A stretch of 64,000 nucleotides of DNA, taken from the NCBI RefSeq assembly GCF_002850605.1, contig NZ_NXGB01000002.1, forward strand, positions 62,001 through 126,000, in the 5' to 3' direction. Below, in pieces: positions 29,467 to 39,302 of this stretch. The translations under genes and the position numbers were made by a program. Position 1 is the first letter of the stretch; every line of letters starts with the position of its first letter. The stretch is from Pasteurella oralis. Its GTDB lineage: Bacteria > Pseudomonadota > Gammaproteobacteria > Enterobacterales > Pasteurellaceae. The notes beneath the pieces were generated by a model that worked only from the letters and a program-made list of their open reading frames with translations, was not told the origin of the DNA and searched no databases.

Positions 29467-30669
29467 TTAGATACAAAGACGAGCTGTATCCTGTGCAATA
29501 ACAAGTTCTTCGTTAGTTGGAATAACGATAGCAATAGGTGTATTGTCTGCTGTAATCACACCTTCGTTACCAAAGCGAGCGGCTTTGTTCTTCTCTGAAT
29601 CAACTTGGTATCCAAAGAGTTTCAAGTGATTTAATGTCAACTCACGTACTAAAGATGAGTTTTCACCAATACCACCAGTAAATACGATTGCATCTAAACG
29701 CTCACCAATAACTGCCATGTAAGAACCAATGTATTTAGCTAAACGGTAACAGAATACGTCTAATGCGCGTTTTGCTGCTGCTTCTTTGTCATAGTTATCT
29801 TCGGCATAACGGCAGTCGCTAGTGACTTCTGTTAAGCCTAATAAGCCTGATTTTTTCGTTAATAATGTATTAATTTCATTAACAGATAAACCAAGATTGT
29901 CATGAAGATAGAAAAGAATTGCAGGATCAAGATCACCAGAACGTGTTCCCATGACTAAGCCCTCTAATGGCGTTAGACCCATTGACGTGTCAATACATTT
30001 ACCATGACGGATCGCTGCAATTGAAGCACCATTACCTAGATGGCAAGTAATCACATTGACTTGATCAGCAGGAACGTTTAAACGATTTGCTGCCTCTTGG
30101 CTAACAAAGAAATGGCTTGTACCATGTGCACCATAGCGGCGAACACCATGTTCTTTATATAAAGAATATGGAAGTGCGTATAAATAAGCTTGCTCAGGCA
30201 TTGTTTGATGGAATGCAGTATCAAATACCGCCACATTTTTATCTTTTAAATGTGGGAACATTTTGAATGCTTCTTCAATACCAATGAGATGTGCTGGGTT
30301 ATGTAATGGGGCAAATTGAACGGCGTCTTTAATACCTTGGACAACTTCATCTGTAATCACTACAGAAGAAGTGAATTTTTCACCGCCGTGAACAATACGG
30401 TGACCAATCGCAACGATATCATCTTTCAATGATGGATCTAATGGGAAAATATTATTTACAATAAAGTTGAGTGCTTCACTGTGTGCAGCTCCTGCACCTA
30501 AATCAGCGTTACCTTTTTCACCGTGTAATTTCCATTTAATACGTGCATCGTCTAAATGGAATGCTTCAGCTAATCCCGATAATTTTTCATCACCAGTTTG
30601 TGGATCTAAAATTGAGAATTTTAATGAAGAACTACCACAGTTTAAGATTAGGACTAATTTTTGAGACAT
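29467..30669 (-). CDS. ackA: Acetate kinase
   Basis: A 400-residue ASKHA-fold kinase: [14 protein letters not shown] at the N-terminus, [21 protein letters not shown] and [10 protein letters not shown] are the phosphate, acetate and adenosine contact motifs. It makes ATP and acetate from acetyl phosphate. An AGGT ribosome-binding site precedes the ATG. A perfect hairpin followed by a T run lies in the leader (see 30697-30728). yfbV is divergent, the same arrangement as in E. coli. Confidence 0.97.
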   Translation of the reverse strand: MSQKLVLILNCGSSSLKFSILDPQTGDEKLSGLAEAFHLDDARIKWKLHGEKGNADLGAGAAHSEALNFIVNNIFPLDPSLKDDIVAIGHRIVHGGEKFTSSVVITDEVVQGIKDAVQFAPLHNPAHLIGIEEAFKMFPHLKDKNVAVFDTAFHQTMPEQAYLYALPYSLYKEHGVRRYGAHGTSHFFVSQEAANRLNVPADQVNVITCHLGNGASIAAIRHGKCIDTSMGLTPLEGLVMGTRSGDLDPAILFYLHDNLGLSVNEINTLLTKKSGLLGLTEVTSDCRYAEDNYDKEAAAKRALDVFCYRLAKYIGSYMAVIGERLDAIVFTGGIGENSSLVRELTLNHLKLFGYQVDSEKNKAARFGNEGVITADNTPIAIVIPTNEELVIAQDTARLCI

Positions 30670-30696
30670 AAGAGACCTATTATTTGATTTTAAGTT

Positions 30697-30728
30697 AAAA
30701 AAATTATTCGCTCAATAATTGAGCGAAT
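30697..30728 (-). promoter_or_regulatory. Terminator-like hairpin in the ackA leader
   Basis: ATTCGCTCAA (30706-30715) pairs perfectly with TTGAGCGAAT (30719-30728) around a three-base loop. On the minus strand it is followed by AATTTTTTTAAC, then about 30 bases to the ackA ATG. It reads toward ackA and has the form of an intrinsic terminator, so it may be an attenuator or the end of a short leader RNA. Confidence 0.6.
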
Positions 30729-30954
30729 AGGCAGATGAAAATCTGATGGCTATAGAATACACCTTTCATACAATAAAATAAATTCAATAACAGATAAAAA
30801 TTAGACATTTATCAAAAAAATTATCAAAACTTAAACATTTTTTGCAATTGTTCAAACATAAAGGAAAGTTGATGTTAAATTGAGCTGAATATTTGACTAA
30901 ATTATGTTATGTTTATGTTGTTATCGTATTACAAAGGTACTATGCAATAGCACA

Positions 30955-31398
30955 ATGAGTTTTTTTATTTTTTTTAAAAAAGGTCAGCATTATTTAAAGA
31001 GTTGGCCATTGGAAAGTAAGCTAGGAATGATTTTTCCCGAAAATCGAGTGATTAAAGCAACGGCTTTTGCGCAAAAGTTTATGCCATTTTTAGCCGTGTT
31101 TGCAGTCACATGGCAACAAGTTTACGCGAAATCCGATATGGGTGCATTAGCAATTGCCGTGTTAACAGCAATTTTCGCATTGCTGATTCCATTGCAAGGT
31201 TTGTATTGGTTAGGTAAACGTTCTATTACGCCTTTATCCCCACGAAGTGCGGTCTGGTTTTATGAAATTTGTGAGCGATTAAAGCAAGCAAACGAGGTCT
31301 TGCCTATCGTAAAAGAGCAACCAAACTACCAGAATTTAGCTGATGTGCTAAAAAAAGCGCAGCGAAAACTAGATAAAGCTTTTTGGCAAGAATTATAA
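30955..31398 (+). CDS. yfbV: UPF0208/DUF412 membrane protein YfbV
   Basis: A 147-residue protein from the ATG at 30955 ([13 protein letters not shown]), close to the family length; the frame continues upstream to 30904 but that part is a Cys-rich extension without support. Two transmembrane helices (about residues 43-60 and 68-90) are followed by a cytoplasmic tail. In E. coli YfbV affects terminus macrodomain organisation. It is divergent from ackA, as in enterobacteria. An uptake signal lies at 31245-31253. Confidence 0.88.
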   Translation: MSFFIFFKKGQHYLKSWPLESKLGMIFPENRVIKATAFAQKFMPFLAVFAVTWQQVYAKSDMGALAIAVLTAIFALLIPLQGLYWLGKRSITPLSPRSAVWFYEICERLKQANEVLPIVKEQPNYQNLADVLKKAQRKLDKAFWQEL

Positions 31399-31487
31399 GT
31401 TATCTTGAACTTGTCATGTTGTCTTGCTTGTTTTATTTAAGCCTTTTTCTTTTTTCACTTATGTTCAATTTTCTTGAAATTTTTACT

Positions 31488-31503
31488 ACGCAAACGTTTT
31501 CTT
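31488..31503 (+). promoter_or_regulatory. PurR operator upstream of cvpA-purF
   Basis: ACGCAAACGTTTTCTT matches the PurR consensus ANGCAANCGNTTNCNT closely. It lies 47 bases before cvpA, just upstream of a candidate -10 TAGAAT (31510-31515), so bound repressor would block promoter access. Purine repression of cvpA-purF is established in E. coli. Confidence 0.85.
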
Positions 31504-31549
31504 TTTTTGTAGAATAGCGCTGGCGAAAATTCGAGAGTTTTTTAGAGAT

Positions 31550-32047
31550 ATGCCAATGATTGATTATATTATCATCGCCATTATTGTATTTTCGATTATT
31601 ATCAGTCTGTTACGTGGATTTATCCGAGAGGTCATGTCACTTGTGAGTTGGGTTGTTGCATTTCTTGTGGCAAGCCATTTTTATCCTTATCTCGCTAATT
31701 ATTTAACTCAAATCGAGTCACTTTATATACGTAATGGAAGTGCAATTGCAATTCTATTCGTTGCTACCTTAATTGTTGGTGGGATTGTGAATTATGTTTT
31801 AGGTGAGTTAGTGGATAAAACGGGATTAACAAGTACAGATCGTGTTCTTGGTGCATGTTTTGGATTACTTAGAGGCGTATTAATTGTGGCGGCATTGTTA
31901 TTCTTTATGGATACATTTACGAATTTCAGCCAAAGTGATTGGTGGAAAGAGTCAAAATTAATACCGCACTTTGGTTTTATTGTTGAATGGTTTTTTCAAC
32001 AATTACAAGCTGGTTCTAGTTTTATAAACTCAACTTTAAATAAATAG
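31550..32047 (+). CDS. cvpA: CvpA family membrane protein
   Basis: A 165-residue protein with four predicted transmembrane segments (starting at IDYIIIAIIVFSIIISLL). CvpA was named for colicin V production and is linked to envelope stress and bile tolerance in enterobacteria; its molecular activity is unsettled. A second ATG (MIDY) two codons in is an equally good start. It precedes purF by 13 bases and shares the PurR-controlled promoter. An uptake signal falls near the 3' end (31963-31971). Confidence 0.92.
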   Translation: MPMIDYIIIAIIVFSIIISLLRGFIREVMSLVSWVVAFLVASHFYPYLANYLTQIESLYIRNGSAIAILFVATLIVGGIVNYVLGELVDKTGLTSTDRVLGACFGLLRGVLIVAALLFFMDTFTNFSQSDWWKESKLIPHFGFIVEWFFQQLQAGSSFINSTLNK

Positions 32048-32060
32048 AGGATAAGCACGA

Positions 32061-33575
32061 ATGTGTGGTATTGTTGGTATTGTTAGCCAAAATCCTGTTA
32101 ACCAACTGATTTATGATGCGTTAACATTATTACAACATCGAGGACAAGATGCCGCGGGTATCGTAACGGTAGATGATGAAAATCGCTTTCGTTTACGTAA
32201 AGCTAATGGTCTAGTCAGCGATGTATTCGAGCAAGTACATATGTTGCGTTTACAAGGTAATGCTGGCATTGGACATGTTCGTTATCCTACTGCTGGAAGT
32301 TCTAGTGTTTCAGAAGCACAACCTTTCTATGTCAATTCACCTTATGGTCTAACTTTAGTTCACAATGGTAATTTAACCAATTCTGCCGAGTTAAAAGAAA
32401 AATTATTTCGTTTAGCACGTCGTCATGTGAATACCAATTCTGATTCAGAATTATTGCTTAATATCTTAGCAAATCATCTTGATAAATTTGAAAAATACCA
32501 ATTAGATGCAGATGATATTTTTACTGCAATTAAGCGGACACACAAAGATATTCGTGGTGCTTATGCTTGTGTGGCAATGATCATTGGACATGGTATGGTC
32601 GCATTTCGTGATCCAAACGGTATTCGTCCTCTAGTCTTAGGCAAACGTGAAGAAAAGGGTAAAACAGATTATATGTTTGCTTCGGAAAGTATTGCATTAG
32701 ATACGGTCGGCTTTGAATTTGTGCGGGATATTCAGCCTGGTGAAGCGGTTTATGTGACGTTTAATGGGGATATCCATTCGGTACAATGTGCCGAAAATCC
32801 GAAGTTAACGCCTTGTATTTTTGAGTATGTTTATTTTGCGCGCCCAGATTCTTGTATCGATGGTGTATCTGTTTATGCTGCTCGTGTACATATGGGACAA
32901 CGTTTAGGGGAAAAGATTGCGCGAGAATGGCAAGATGTTGATGATATTGATGTTGTTATTCCCGTACCAGAAACCTCTAATGATATTGCATTACGTATCG
33001 CTCGTGTATTGAACAAACCATATCGGCAAGGTTTTGTGAAAAATCGTTATGTTGGACGTACTTTCATTATGCCAGGACAGGCACAACGTGTGAGTTCAGT
33101 ACGCCGTAAATTGAATACTATTGCTTCTGAATTTAAAGATAAAAATGTCTTATTAGTAGATGATTCTATTGTAAGAGGGACAACTTCTGAGCAAATCATC
33201 GAAATGGCAAAAGCTGCTGGTGCGAAGAAAATTTATTTTGCTTCAGCAGCACCTGAGATTCGCTATCCAAATGTGTATGGGATTGATATGCCAACTAAAC
33301 ATGAGCTGATTGCTTATGGTCGTGATGTGGATGAAATTGCAAGATTAGTTGGTGTGGATAAATTGATTTTTCAAGATTTAGAGGCATTAACGAGTTCTGT
33401 GCAACAAGAAAATCCGGCGATTGAAGAATTCGATTGTTCAGTATTTACAGGGTATTATGTCACAGGTGATATTACACCTGAATATTTAGATAATATTGCA
33501 CAACAACGTAATGATATAGCAAAGAAAATGCGTGAAAAAGACGCGGCTAATCTTGAAATGCATAATGAAAAATAA
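32061..33575 (+). CDS. purF: Amidophosphoribosyltransferase
   Basis: A 504-residue enzyme that commits PRPP to purine synthesis. The mature N-terminal nucleophile Cys2 is in MCGIVGIV, followed by the class II glutamine amidotransferase domain (to about 230). The phosphoribosyltransferase domain carries the PRPP loop [14 protein letters not shown] (about residues 366-379). No cluster-forming cysteine set or long propeptide is present, as in the enterobacterial form. AGAGGA precedes the start. The order cvpA-purF-ubiX matches E. coli. Confidence 0.97.
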   Translation: MCGIVGIVSQNPVNQLIYDALTLLQHRGQDAAGIVTVDDENRFRLRKANGLVSDVFEQVHMLRLQGNAGIGHVRYPTAGSSSVSEAQPFYVNSPYGLTLVHNGNLTNSAELKEKLFRLARRHVNTNSDSELLLNILANHLDKFEKYQLDADDIFTAIKRTHKDIRGAYACVAMIIGHGMVAFRDPNGIRPLVLGKREEKGKTDYMFASESIALDTVGFEFVRDIQPGEAVYVTFNGDIHSVQCAENPKLTPCIFEYVYFARPDSCIDGVSVYAARVHMGQRLGEKIAREWQDVDDIDVVIPVPETSNDIALRIARVLNKPYRQGFVKNRYVGRTFIMPGQAQRVSSVRRKLNTIASEFKDKNVLLVDDSIVRGTTSEQIIEMAKAAGAKKIYFASAAPEIRYPNVYGIDMPTKHELIAYGRDVDEIARLVGVDKLIFQDLEALTSSVQQENPAIEEFDCSVFTGYYVTGDITPEYLDNIAQQRNDIAKKMREKDAANLEMHNEK

Positions 33576-33592
33576 GTAACTTTGGATTGATA

Positions 33593-33616
33593 GAGGAGAA
33601 CTCTCTCCTCATTTTT
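33593..33616 (+). terminator. Probable terminator of purF
   Basis: GAGGAGA (33593-33599) pairs with TCTCCTC (33604-33610), followed by ATTTTTAT. Confidence 0.7.
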
Positions 33617-34111
33617 ATCACATCTTCTTGATATGACATCTCTCAATGGGCTAATGAGTTTGTTTTAAAGCTGTCTACGCTAGACAAAAGCTTGTGGTTC
33701 ATTTTTTCTAATATTTTATGGCAAAGTATATTGCCATCTAGATCAATATTATTTATAACTAAATTCTATTATACCGCCTACATGATTAAAATTTAGCTTA
33801 AAATGAGGTGTAATACATGTGGTTAAATAAATAGTCAGCCTATCATGAACATTGATTGATTTTGGTGCATCTATTTATTTGTGTCATGAGTATATTTTTT
33901 AATTTTAAATTTAAATAACCTAAGTCTAATCTATTATTTTTTCTTTTGATATTTTAGTCAATTTAACTTGTTTTAGATAAGCTTTTTTACGTATTGTTGT
34001 TAAATTAGATCTTTCATTTTTTAAATACTACGAGTAGAAATAATACGTAATCAAATATGAAGTATGCTAAAATCTTGCGTTAATATTACAATATGTTCCC
34101 TCTTAGTTATC
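33617..34111. other. AT-rich intergenic region before ubiX
   Basis: About 500 bases without a credible ORF. Two small dyads stand out: TGTCTA-CGC-TAGACA (33672-33686) and ATGGCAA-AGTATA-TTGCCAT (33719-33738). Neither is a classical terminator. The stretch could hold an unrecognised small RNA or simply be spacer. Confidence 0.4.
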
Positions 34112-34702
34112 ATGAAAAATGACAAACAACGGCTAATTATTGCTATTTCCGGCGCTTCTGGTGCAATTTACGCGATCCGCCTATTGGAGGTATTAAAACC
34201 TCTTGTACATATAGAAACACATTTGATCATTAGCAATGCAGCAAAACAGACAATTGCAGCGGAAACTGCTTACAGTATTCAACAGATTAAAGCACTTGCA
34301 GATGTGAATTATGATATTCGAGATATCGCAGCAGCGATTTCTTCGGGATCTTACCGCACTTTAGGCATGATTATTGTGCCTTGTTCAATTAAGACCTTAT
34401 CTGGTATTGCACACAGTTATACAGATGATCTCATAACCAGAGCAGCAGATGTGTGTTTAAAAGAACGTAAGCCATTAGTACTTTGTGTGAGAGAGACGCC
34501 ATTACATTTAGGGCATTTGCGTTTAATGGCACAGGCAGCAGAAATTGGCGCCCAAATTACTCCATTAATGCCAGCTTTCTATCATCATCCAAAAACAGTA
34601 CAAGATATTGTTGATCAAAGTGTGAACCGTTTATGTGATCAATTTGGCATTGAATTAGAACAAGATTTATTTCAACGTTGGTGCAGTAAAGAGAAGAGAT
34701 AA
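34112..34702 (+). CDS. ubiX: Flavin prenyltransferase UbiX
   Basis: A 196-residue protein from the ATG at 34112 (MKNDKQRLIIAISGASGAIYA); the frame opens at 34064 but the extra residues precede the usual family start. GASGAIY is the FMN-binding loop, and IIVPCSIKTLSGIAH and RETPLHLGHL are typical. UbiX attaches dimethylallyl to FMN to make the prenyl-FMN cofactor of UbiD decarboxylase in ubiquinone synthesis. The start has no clear ribosome-binding site. An uptake signal lies within the gene (34353-34361). Confidence 0.93.
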   Translation: MKNDKQRLIIAISGASGAIYAIRLLEVLKPLVHIETHLIISNAAKQTIAAETAYSIQQIKALADVNYDIRDIAAAISSGSYRTLGMIIVPCSIKTLSGIAHSYTDDLITRAADVCLKERKPLVLCVRETPLHLGHLRLMAQAAEIGAQITPLMPAFYHHPKTVQDIVDQSVNRLCDQFGIELEQDLFQRWCSKEKR

Positions 34703-34706
34703 GCAT

Positions 34707-34730
34707 TGCCTGTATTAAACAGGCAGTTTT
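34707..34730. terminator. Terminator between convergent ubiX and moeB
   Basis: TGCCTGT (34707-34713) pairs with ACAGGCA (34719-34725), followed by GTTTT on the plus strand. The second arm overlaps the last codons of moeB. Confidence 0.7.
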
Positions 34731-35437
34731 ATTTCACGAATAGACATAGTTAAGCCATCAATCATTAATAATCGACCACAGAGATTTTTCCCAATTTTTA
34801 ACCGCACTTTGATTGCTTCTAGCGCTTGAATGGTACCGACAATACCGACAATTGGTGCGAGTACACCAGCTTCAACACAACTTAATACATTTTCACCAAA
34901 TAGCTGACTTAATTGGCGATAAGTTGGTGTATTTTCTTCATAAGTAAATACGCTAACTTGTCCTTCCATACGAATGGCAGCACCTGAAATTAAAGGTACT
35001 TTAGCTTGTTGACAACAAGTATCGAGTTGGTTGCGAATCTCTACATTGTCTGTACAATCTAGCACTACGTCAAAGTGCGGTATGATTTCAGCCAGTTCTA
35101 CAGAGGTCAGCTTTGCATTAATTGTGTCAATTTGAATATGTGGATTTAAACGTTGTAAGGACTGTTTGGCTGATTCTACTTTTGGCATATTTAAACGGCT
35201 ATCATCATGTAAAACTTGGCGCTGTAAATTAGAAAGTGACACTGTATCAAAATCCAAAAGTGTTAAATGACCAATACCTGCGGTCGCAAGGTATTGGCTT
35301 GCAGCACAACCTAAACCACCTAAGCCCACGATCAGCATTCTGCTTTGTTTTAACTTTTCTTGACCATCAAAATCGACGGCTTTTAAGATAATTTGACGGT
35401 TATAACGTAGCTCTTCTTGATAGGAAAGTTCAGTCAT
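34715..35437 (-). CDS. moeB: Molybdopterin-synthase adenylyltransferase MoeB
   Basis: A 240-residue E1-like enzyme that adenylates the C-terminus of MoaD in molybdopterin synthesis. The nucleotide motif GLGGLGC, the substrate Asp in LDCTDN and the conserved Cys in LSCVEAG are present. The four zinc-ribbon cysteines of E. coli MoeB are missing: the region before LFGEN reads PTYRQLSQ and the protein stops after IREIKLPV without the CxxC tail. It follows moeA by one base in the same direction. Two uptake signals occur in the gene (34801-34809 and 35073-35081). Confidence 0.92.
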   Translation of the reverse strand: MTELSYQEELRYNRQIILKAVDFDGQEKLKQSRMLIVGLGGLGCAASQYLATAGIGHLTLLDFDTVSLSNLQRQVLHDDSRLNMPKVESAKQSLQRLNPHIQIDTINAKLTSVELAEIIPHFDVVLDCTDNVEIRNQLDTCCQQAKVPLISGAAIRMEGQVSVFTYEENTPTYRQLSQLFGENVLSCVEAGVLAPIVGIVGTIQALEAIKVRLKIGKNLCGRLLMIDGLTMSIREIKLPV

Positions 35438-35438
35438 A

Positions 35439-36662
35439 TTAGCTCATTAAATGGTTAAAGGGTTCAATAGTCACAGTTTCGCCCGCTTCTACATTCGCAC
35501 GTTCGCGTTCTAACACAATAAAGCAATTGCTTTTCACAAATGAACTGAATAAATGGGAACCTTGAAAGCCAATAGGTTGTACTTCAATTACACCTTTTTC
35601 ATTGACTTGATAAAAGCCACGTTGAAAATCTAAGCGTCCTGGGACTTTTTTTATTTTTGTGGCTGCAATAGCGGAAAAACGTTGTGGCGCTTGCCATTGG
35701 CTATGACCACTGAGCTTTGCAATTACAGGCTGGACTAATTGATAAAAAGTCGCAAGTGCAGATACAGGATTACCCGGCAAACCACAGAACCACGCATTTT
35801 CTAATTTACCAAACGCGAAAGGTTTACCAGGTTTCATTGCTATTTTCCAGAAATTGATTTGACCCACTTTTTCTAGTACGGTTTTAGTAAAATCGGCTTC
35901 CCCAACAGAAACCCCACCACTTGTAATCACTAAATCGGCTTGTTGTTGTGCTTTAATAAAAGCTTGTTCAAATTCTTGCTCATTATCAGGCAAAATACCA
36001 AAATCTAATACTTCACAATTTAGCTTCTCAAGCATTAATTTAACAGCAAAACGATTGGTATCATAAATTTGCCCTTCATGTAAAGGTTGACCAACAGGTA
36101 CTAACTCATCACCCGTCGATAAGATTGCCACTTTTAATATAGGAAAGGTTTTGACTTGTGAAATACCTAGGGAAGCGAGTAAAGGAAGAGAAATCGCATT
36201 TAACAAAGCTCCTTTTGCGAGTACAACATCTCCTTGCTTGACATCTTCGCCAATTTTACGAATATTCTGACCAAGTTTAATACGTTCTGCAATAAAGGTC
36301 ACTGTACCGTCCTCATTCAATACAGTTTCTTCTTGCATGACAACTGCATCTGCATCTTCTGGTAGCATTGCTCCCGTCATGATACGCACCGCACTTAATG
36401 CTGGCCACGCTTGTTTAAATGGATTACCTGCAAATGATTTGCCCGCAACTGCTAAAGTTGGTGATTTTGCTAAATCGGCTAGACGTACGGCATAGCCATC
36501 CATTGCTGAATTATCAAATGAGGGGACATTAATTGGAGAAATAATATCTTCAGCGCAAATACGATTTGCAGCCTGAGTTAATGAACATAATTCAACATTC
36601 TGCAGCGTTGGCTCTGGTAATATTTCTAACATTTGAGCAAGCGCTTGTTCAAGAGGTAACAT
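35439..36662 (-). CDS. moeA: Molybdopterin molybdenumtransferase MoeA
   Basis: A 407-residue protein that inserts molybdate into adenylylated molybdopterin. The N-terminal block VPSFDNSAMDGYAV, the MIMTGAMLPEDADAVV-like segment, VAILSTGDELV, DLVITSGGVSVGEADF and MKPGKPFAFG mark the MoeA and MoCF domains. It is the first gene of the moeA-moeB pair and divergent from folE, an arrangement I recall from Haemophilus influenzae. An uptake signal is in the gene (36388-36396). Confidence 0.95.
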   Translation of the reverse strand: MLPLEQALAQMLEILPEPTLQNVELCSLTQAANRICAEDIISPINVPSFDNSAMDGYAVRLADLAKSPTLAVAGKSFAGNPFKQAWPALSAVRIMTGAMLPEDADAVVMQEETVLNEDGTVTFIAERIKLGQNIRKIGEDVKQGDVVLAKGALLNAISLPLLASLGISQVKTFPILKVAILSTGDELVPVGQPLHEGQIYDTNRFAVKLMLEKLNCEVLDFGILPDNEQEFEQAFIKAQQQADLVITSGGVSVGEADFTKTVLEKVGQINFWKIAMKPGKPFAFGKLENAWFCGLPGNPVSALATFYQLVQPVIAKLSGHSQWQAPQRFSAIAATKIKKVPGRLDFQRGFYQVNEKGVIEVQPIGFQGSHLFSSFVKSNCFIVLERERANVEAGETVTIEPFNHLMS

Positions 36663-36799
36663 AATTTGAATCCTTTAATGCATTTCAAGATGTCATGTAT
36701 TTTATACTAAAAACTTTTCATACCATATAGCGATTATTCTCATTTTATTATTAAGCAAGAGTTTGTTAGAATGTGCGGATTATTTATCGGGAGTGTTAA

Positions 36800-37456
36800 A
36801 TGAATAAGATTTCGCCAGAAGCAGAAAAAGTCCGTAATGCATTATTAAGTAAAGGGATAGAAACCCCAATGATAGTGCCAGTTCAACATAAAGATGAACG
36901 TCGAGTTGGGATTGAAAATCACATGCGTGAAGTGATGAAATTAATTGGTTTAGATTTATGCGATGATAGTTTAGAAGAAACGCCGGTACGTTTAGCCAAA
37001 ATGTTTATTGATGAGATTTTTAGTGGAATGGATTATGCTAACTTCCCGAAAATTACTAACATTGAAAATCGAATGAAAGTCAGTGAAATGGTCTTGGTTA
37101 ATGATATTACGCTAACCAGTACTTGTGAACACCATTTTGTCACTATTGATGGAATAGTCTCTGTTGCCTACTATCCTAAAAAATGGGTGATAGGCTTATC
37201 GAAAATTAATCGCATTGTGTCTTTTTTTGCTCAACGCCCGCAAGTACAAGAGCGTTTAACTGAGCAAATTTTATTAGCGTTTCAAACCATTTTAGAAACG
37301 GAAGATGTCGCTGTATATGTAAAAGCAACGCATTTTTGTGTTAAATGTCGTGGCATTAAAGATACGAATAGCTACACAGTCACGTCGGCGTTTGGTGGCG
37401 TATTCTTAGATGATCGTGAAACACGTAAAGAATTTTTAACACTCATTAATAAATAA
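36800..37456 (+). CDS. folE: GTP cyclohydrolase I
   Basis: A 218-residue enzyme opening the folate pathway by turning GTP into dihydroneopterin triphosphate. Zinc and catalytic residues are in [12 protein letters not shown] and [16 protein letters not shown] precedes the start. The gene is monocistronic, divergent from moeA and followed by a strong terminator. Confidence 0.97.
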   Translation: MNKISPEAEKVRNALLSKGIETPMIVPVQHKDERRVGIENHMREVMKLIGLDLCDDSLEETPVRLAKMFIDEIFSGMDYANFPKITNIENRMKVSEMVLVNDITLTSTCEHHFVTIDGIVSVAYYPKKWVIGLSKINRIVSFFAQRPQVQERLTEQILLAFQTILETEDVAVYVKATHFCVKCRGIKDTNSYTVTSAFGGVFLDDRETRKEFLTLINK

Positions 37457-37484
37457 CGAAATTTTATTAAAACTGACCGCACTT

Positions 37485-37518
37485 AAAGCCCCTTGAGTTA
37501 ATCGCAAGGGGCTTTGTT
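37485..37518 (+). terminator. Intrinsic terminator of folE
   Basis: AAAGCCCCTTG (37485-37495) pairs with CAAGGGGCTTT (37505-37515). An uptake signal (37476-37484) abuts the stem. Confidence 0.9.
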
Positions 37519-37706
37519 GTATGAGCTACAAGCACGAGTGATAAATGAAAGTATTTCTAGTCATGTCTAGAGTAGAAAGAGCTTTATTGGATTTTATCTA
37601 GTTAAAAATGTGAGATAAGTAGCAGAAGAACTTTTTTCTGCTTTAGCAATCTTCTAGATACAAGTATAATGTGATGTTTATGCATCAATTAGTAGGAAAT
37701 ATATCA

Positions 37707-38510
37707 ATGAAATTTATCTCTTTTAATATCAATGGGTTGAGAGCAAGACCACACCAGTTAGAGGCAGTTATTGAACAGCATCAGCCAGATGTATTGGGAT
37801 TACAAGAGATCAAAGTGGCTGACGAAGCATTTCCTTATGAATTAGTGGAACATTTGGGTTATCACGTTTTTCATCATGGGCAAAAAGGACATTATGGTGT
37901 GGCATTGCTAACAAAAGAAAAACCAAAGGCAGTGCGCAAGGGCTTCTCAACTGACAGTGATGATGCTCAAAGGCGCATTATTATGGCTGATTTAGAAACT
38001 GGTTTTGGTTTATTAACCGTAGTAAACGGTTATTTCCCACAAGGTGAAAGTCGCCATCATGAAACTAAGTTTCCTGCAAAAGAAAAATTTTATGCAGATT
38101 TACAGCAATATTTAGAAAAAGAACACCCAGCAGAGAATCCGATTATTATTATGGGCGATATGAATATCAGCCCAACAGATTTAGATATTGGTATTGGTGA
38201 AGAGAGTCGTAAGCGTTGGCTACGTACAGGAAAATGCTCTTTTTTACCAGAAGAAAGAGAGTGGATGAATCGTTTATACGCTTGTGGTTTAGTTGATACT
38301 TTCCGTCATTTAAATCCAGAAGTGAATGATAAGTTTTCGTGGTTTGATTACCGCTCTAAAGGATTTGATGATAACCGCGGACTGCGTATTGATCATATTA
38401 TTGCGAATCATGCTTTAGCTACACGCTGTGTTGAGACGGGGATTGCATTAGATATTCGAGCAATGGATAAACCTTCTGACCATGCACCTGTGTGGGCTGT
38501 ATTTAAATAA
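37707..38510 (+). CDS. xthA: Exonuclease III
   Basis: A 267-residue AP endonuclease and 3'-5' exonuclease from the ATG at 37707 ([15 protein letters not shown]), which has an AGGAA site nine bases upstream and gives the family length; the frame runs 12 codons further but without support. Metal and catalytic residues lie in [26 protein letters not shown] and the final [10 protein letters not shown]. It repairs abasic sites. The next gene starts six bases after the stop, so transcription may continue toward the lic genes. Confidence 0.95.
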   Translation: MKFISFNINGLRARPHQLEAVIEQHQPDVLGLQEIKVADEAFPYELVEHLGYHVFHHGQKGHYGVALLTKEKPKAVRKGFSTDSDDAQRRIIMADLETGFGLLTVVNGYFPQGESRHHETKFPAKEKFYADLQQYLEKEHPAENPIIIMGDMNISPTDLDIGIGEESRKRWLRTGKCSFLPEEREWMNRLYACGLVDTFRHLNPEVNDKFSWFDYRSKGFDDNRGLRIDHIIANHALATRCVETGIALDIRAMDKPSDHAPVWAVFK

Positions 38511-38516
38511 GGTAAG

Positions 38517-39290
38517 ATGATGACATTAGAACAAAGTTGGCAAAATTATCGCTCAATGGTAAATGATAAATTGGCCATCTTTTCAATTAATCTTGAAATT
38601 TTAAAAAAATTTCCCTCAGAAACAAGTCATAAAGTCATACAATTTCAGTTTTCATATCAAGCTGATGAAAATCAATTGCCTGCTCCAGAAGCCTATCAGG
38701 ATTTAATGGAGCAAGTATTTAAAGTATGGACTCAGTTGTGCGCTTTACCAAATACTTTATATGCAGGACATGTTTTGTCGGCAGGAAAAGCACAGCTATA
38801 TTTTTATTGTGAGTATGTTGAGCCTTTTTTAGATGTACTACAACAGTTTGACAATATTGAGAAGATCAATATTCAAGATGATCCTAATTGGGATATTTAT
38901 TTTGATTTTTTATTACCATCTCCATTAGAAATGAAAATTAATGCAACAGAAGAAGTATTAGATTTACTTGTTCAAAATGGACGCGATCTTGCTGATACTT
39001 ATTTGATTGAACATGGTTTTCATTTTGAAGATGAAAATAATATGTTTCGTTTTATGGAACATGTAAACCTACAAAATATGGATTTCATTTCAATGCAATA
39101 CAGTAATACACCTGTCATTATTGATGATGAAATACCATTTTATGTGGTGAAGTTAGAGCAAGAACTCAGTTTAGATAGCGCAGATATCTTTAAGTATGTT
39201 GAGGAATTTGAAAATATAGCTTCCCAATTTAATGGCGAGTATGTGGGTTGGGAATGTGATTCATTACATAATAAAGAACAGTTAAATTAA
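38517..39290 (+). CDS. DUF695 / RraB-like two-domain protein
   Basis: A 257-residue acidic cytoplasmic protein. Residues 1-135 resemble DUF695 (WQNYRSMVNDKLAIFSINL..., with the WDIYFDFLLPSPLEMK end). Residues 140-257 resemble RraB, the protein inhibitor of RNase E, with RDLADTYLIEHGFHFED, IPFYVVKLEQE and ENIASQFNGEYVGWECD. RraB itself binds RNase E and shifts its substrate choice; whether this fusion does the same is unproven. It is packed between xthA (6 bases) and licA (12 bases), all on the same strand, so it is probably co-transcribed with the phosphocholine genes. Confidence 0.75.
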   Translation: MMTLEQSWQNYRSMVNDKLAIFSINLEILKKFPSETSHKVIQFQFSYQADENQLPAPEAYQDLMEQVFKVWTQLCALPNTLYAGHVLSAGKAQLYFYCEYVEPFLDVLQQFDNIEKINIQDDPNWDIYFDFLLPSPLEMKINATEEVLDLLVQNGRDLADTYLIEHGFHFEDENNMFRFMEHVNLQNMDFISMQYSNTPVIIDDEIPFYVVKLEQELSLDSADIFKYVEEFENIASQFNGEYVGWECDSLHNKEQLN

Positions 39291-39302
39291 ATACGATAAT
39301 CT

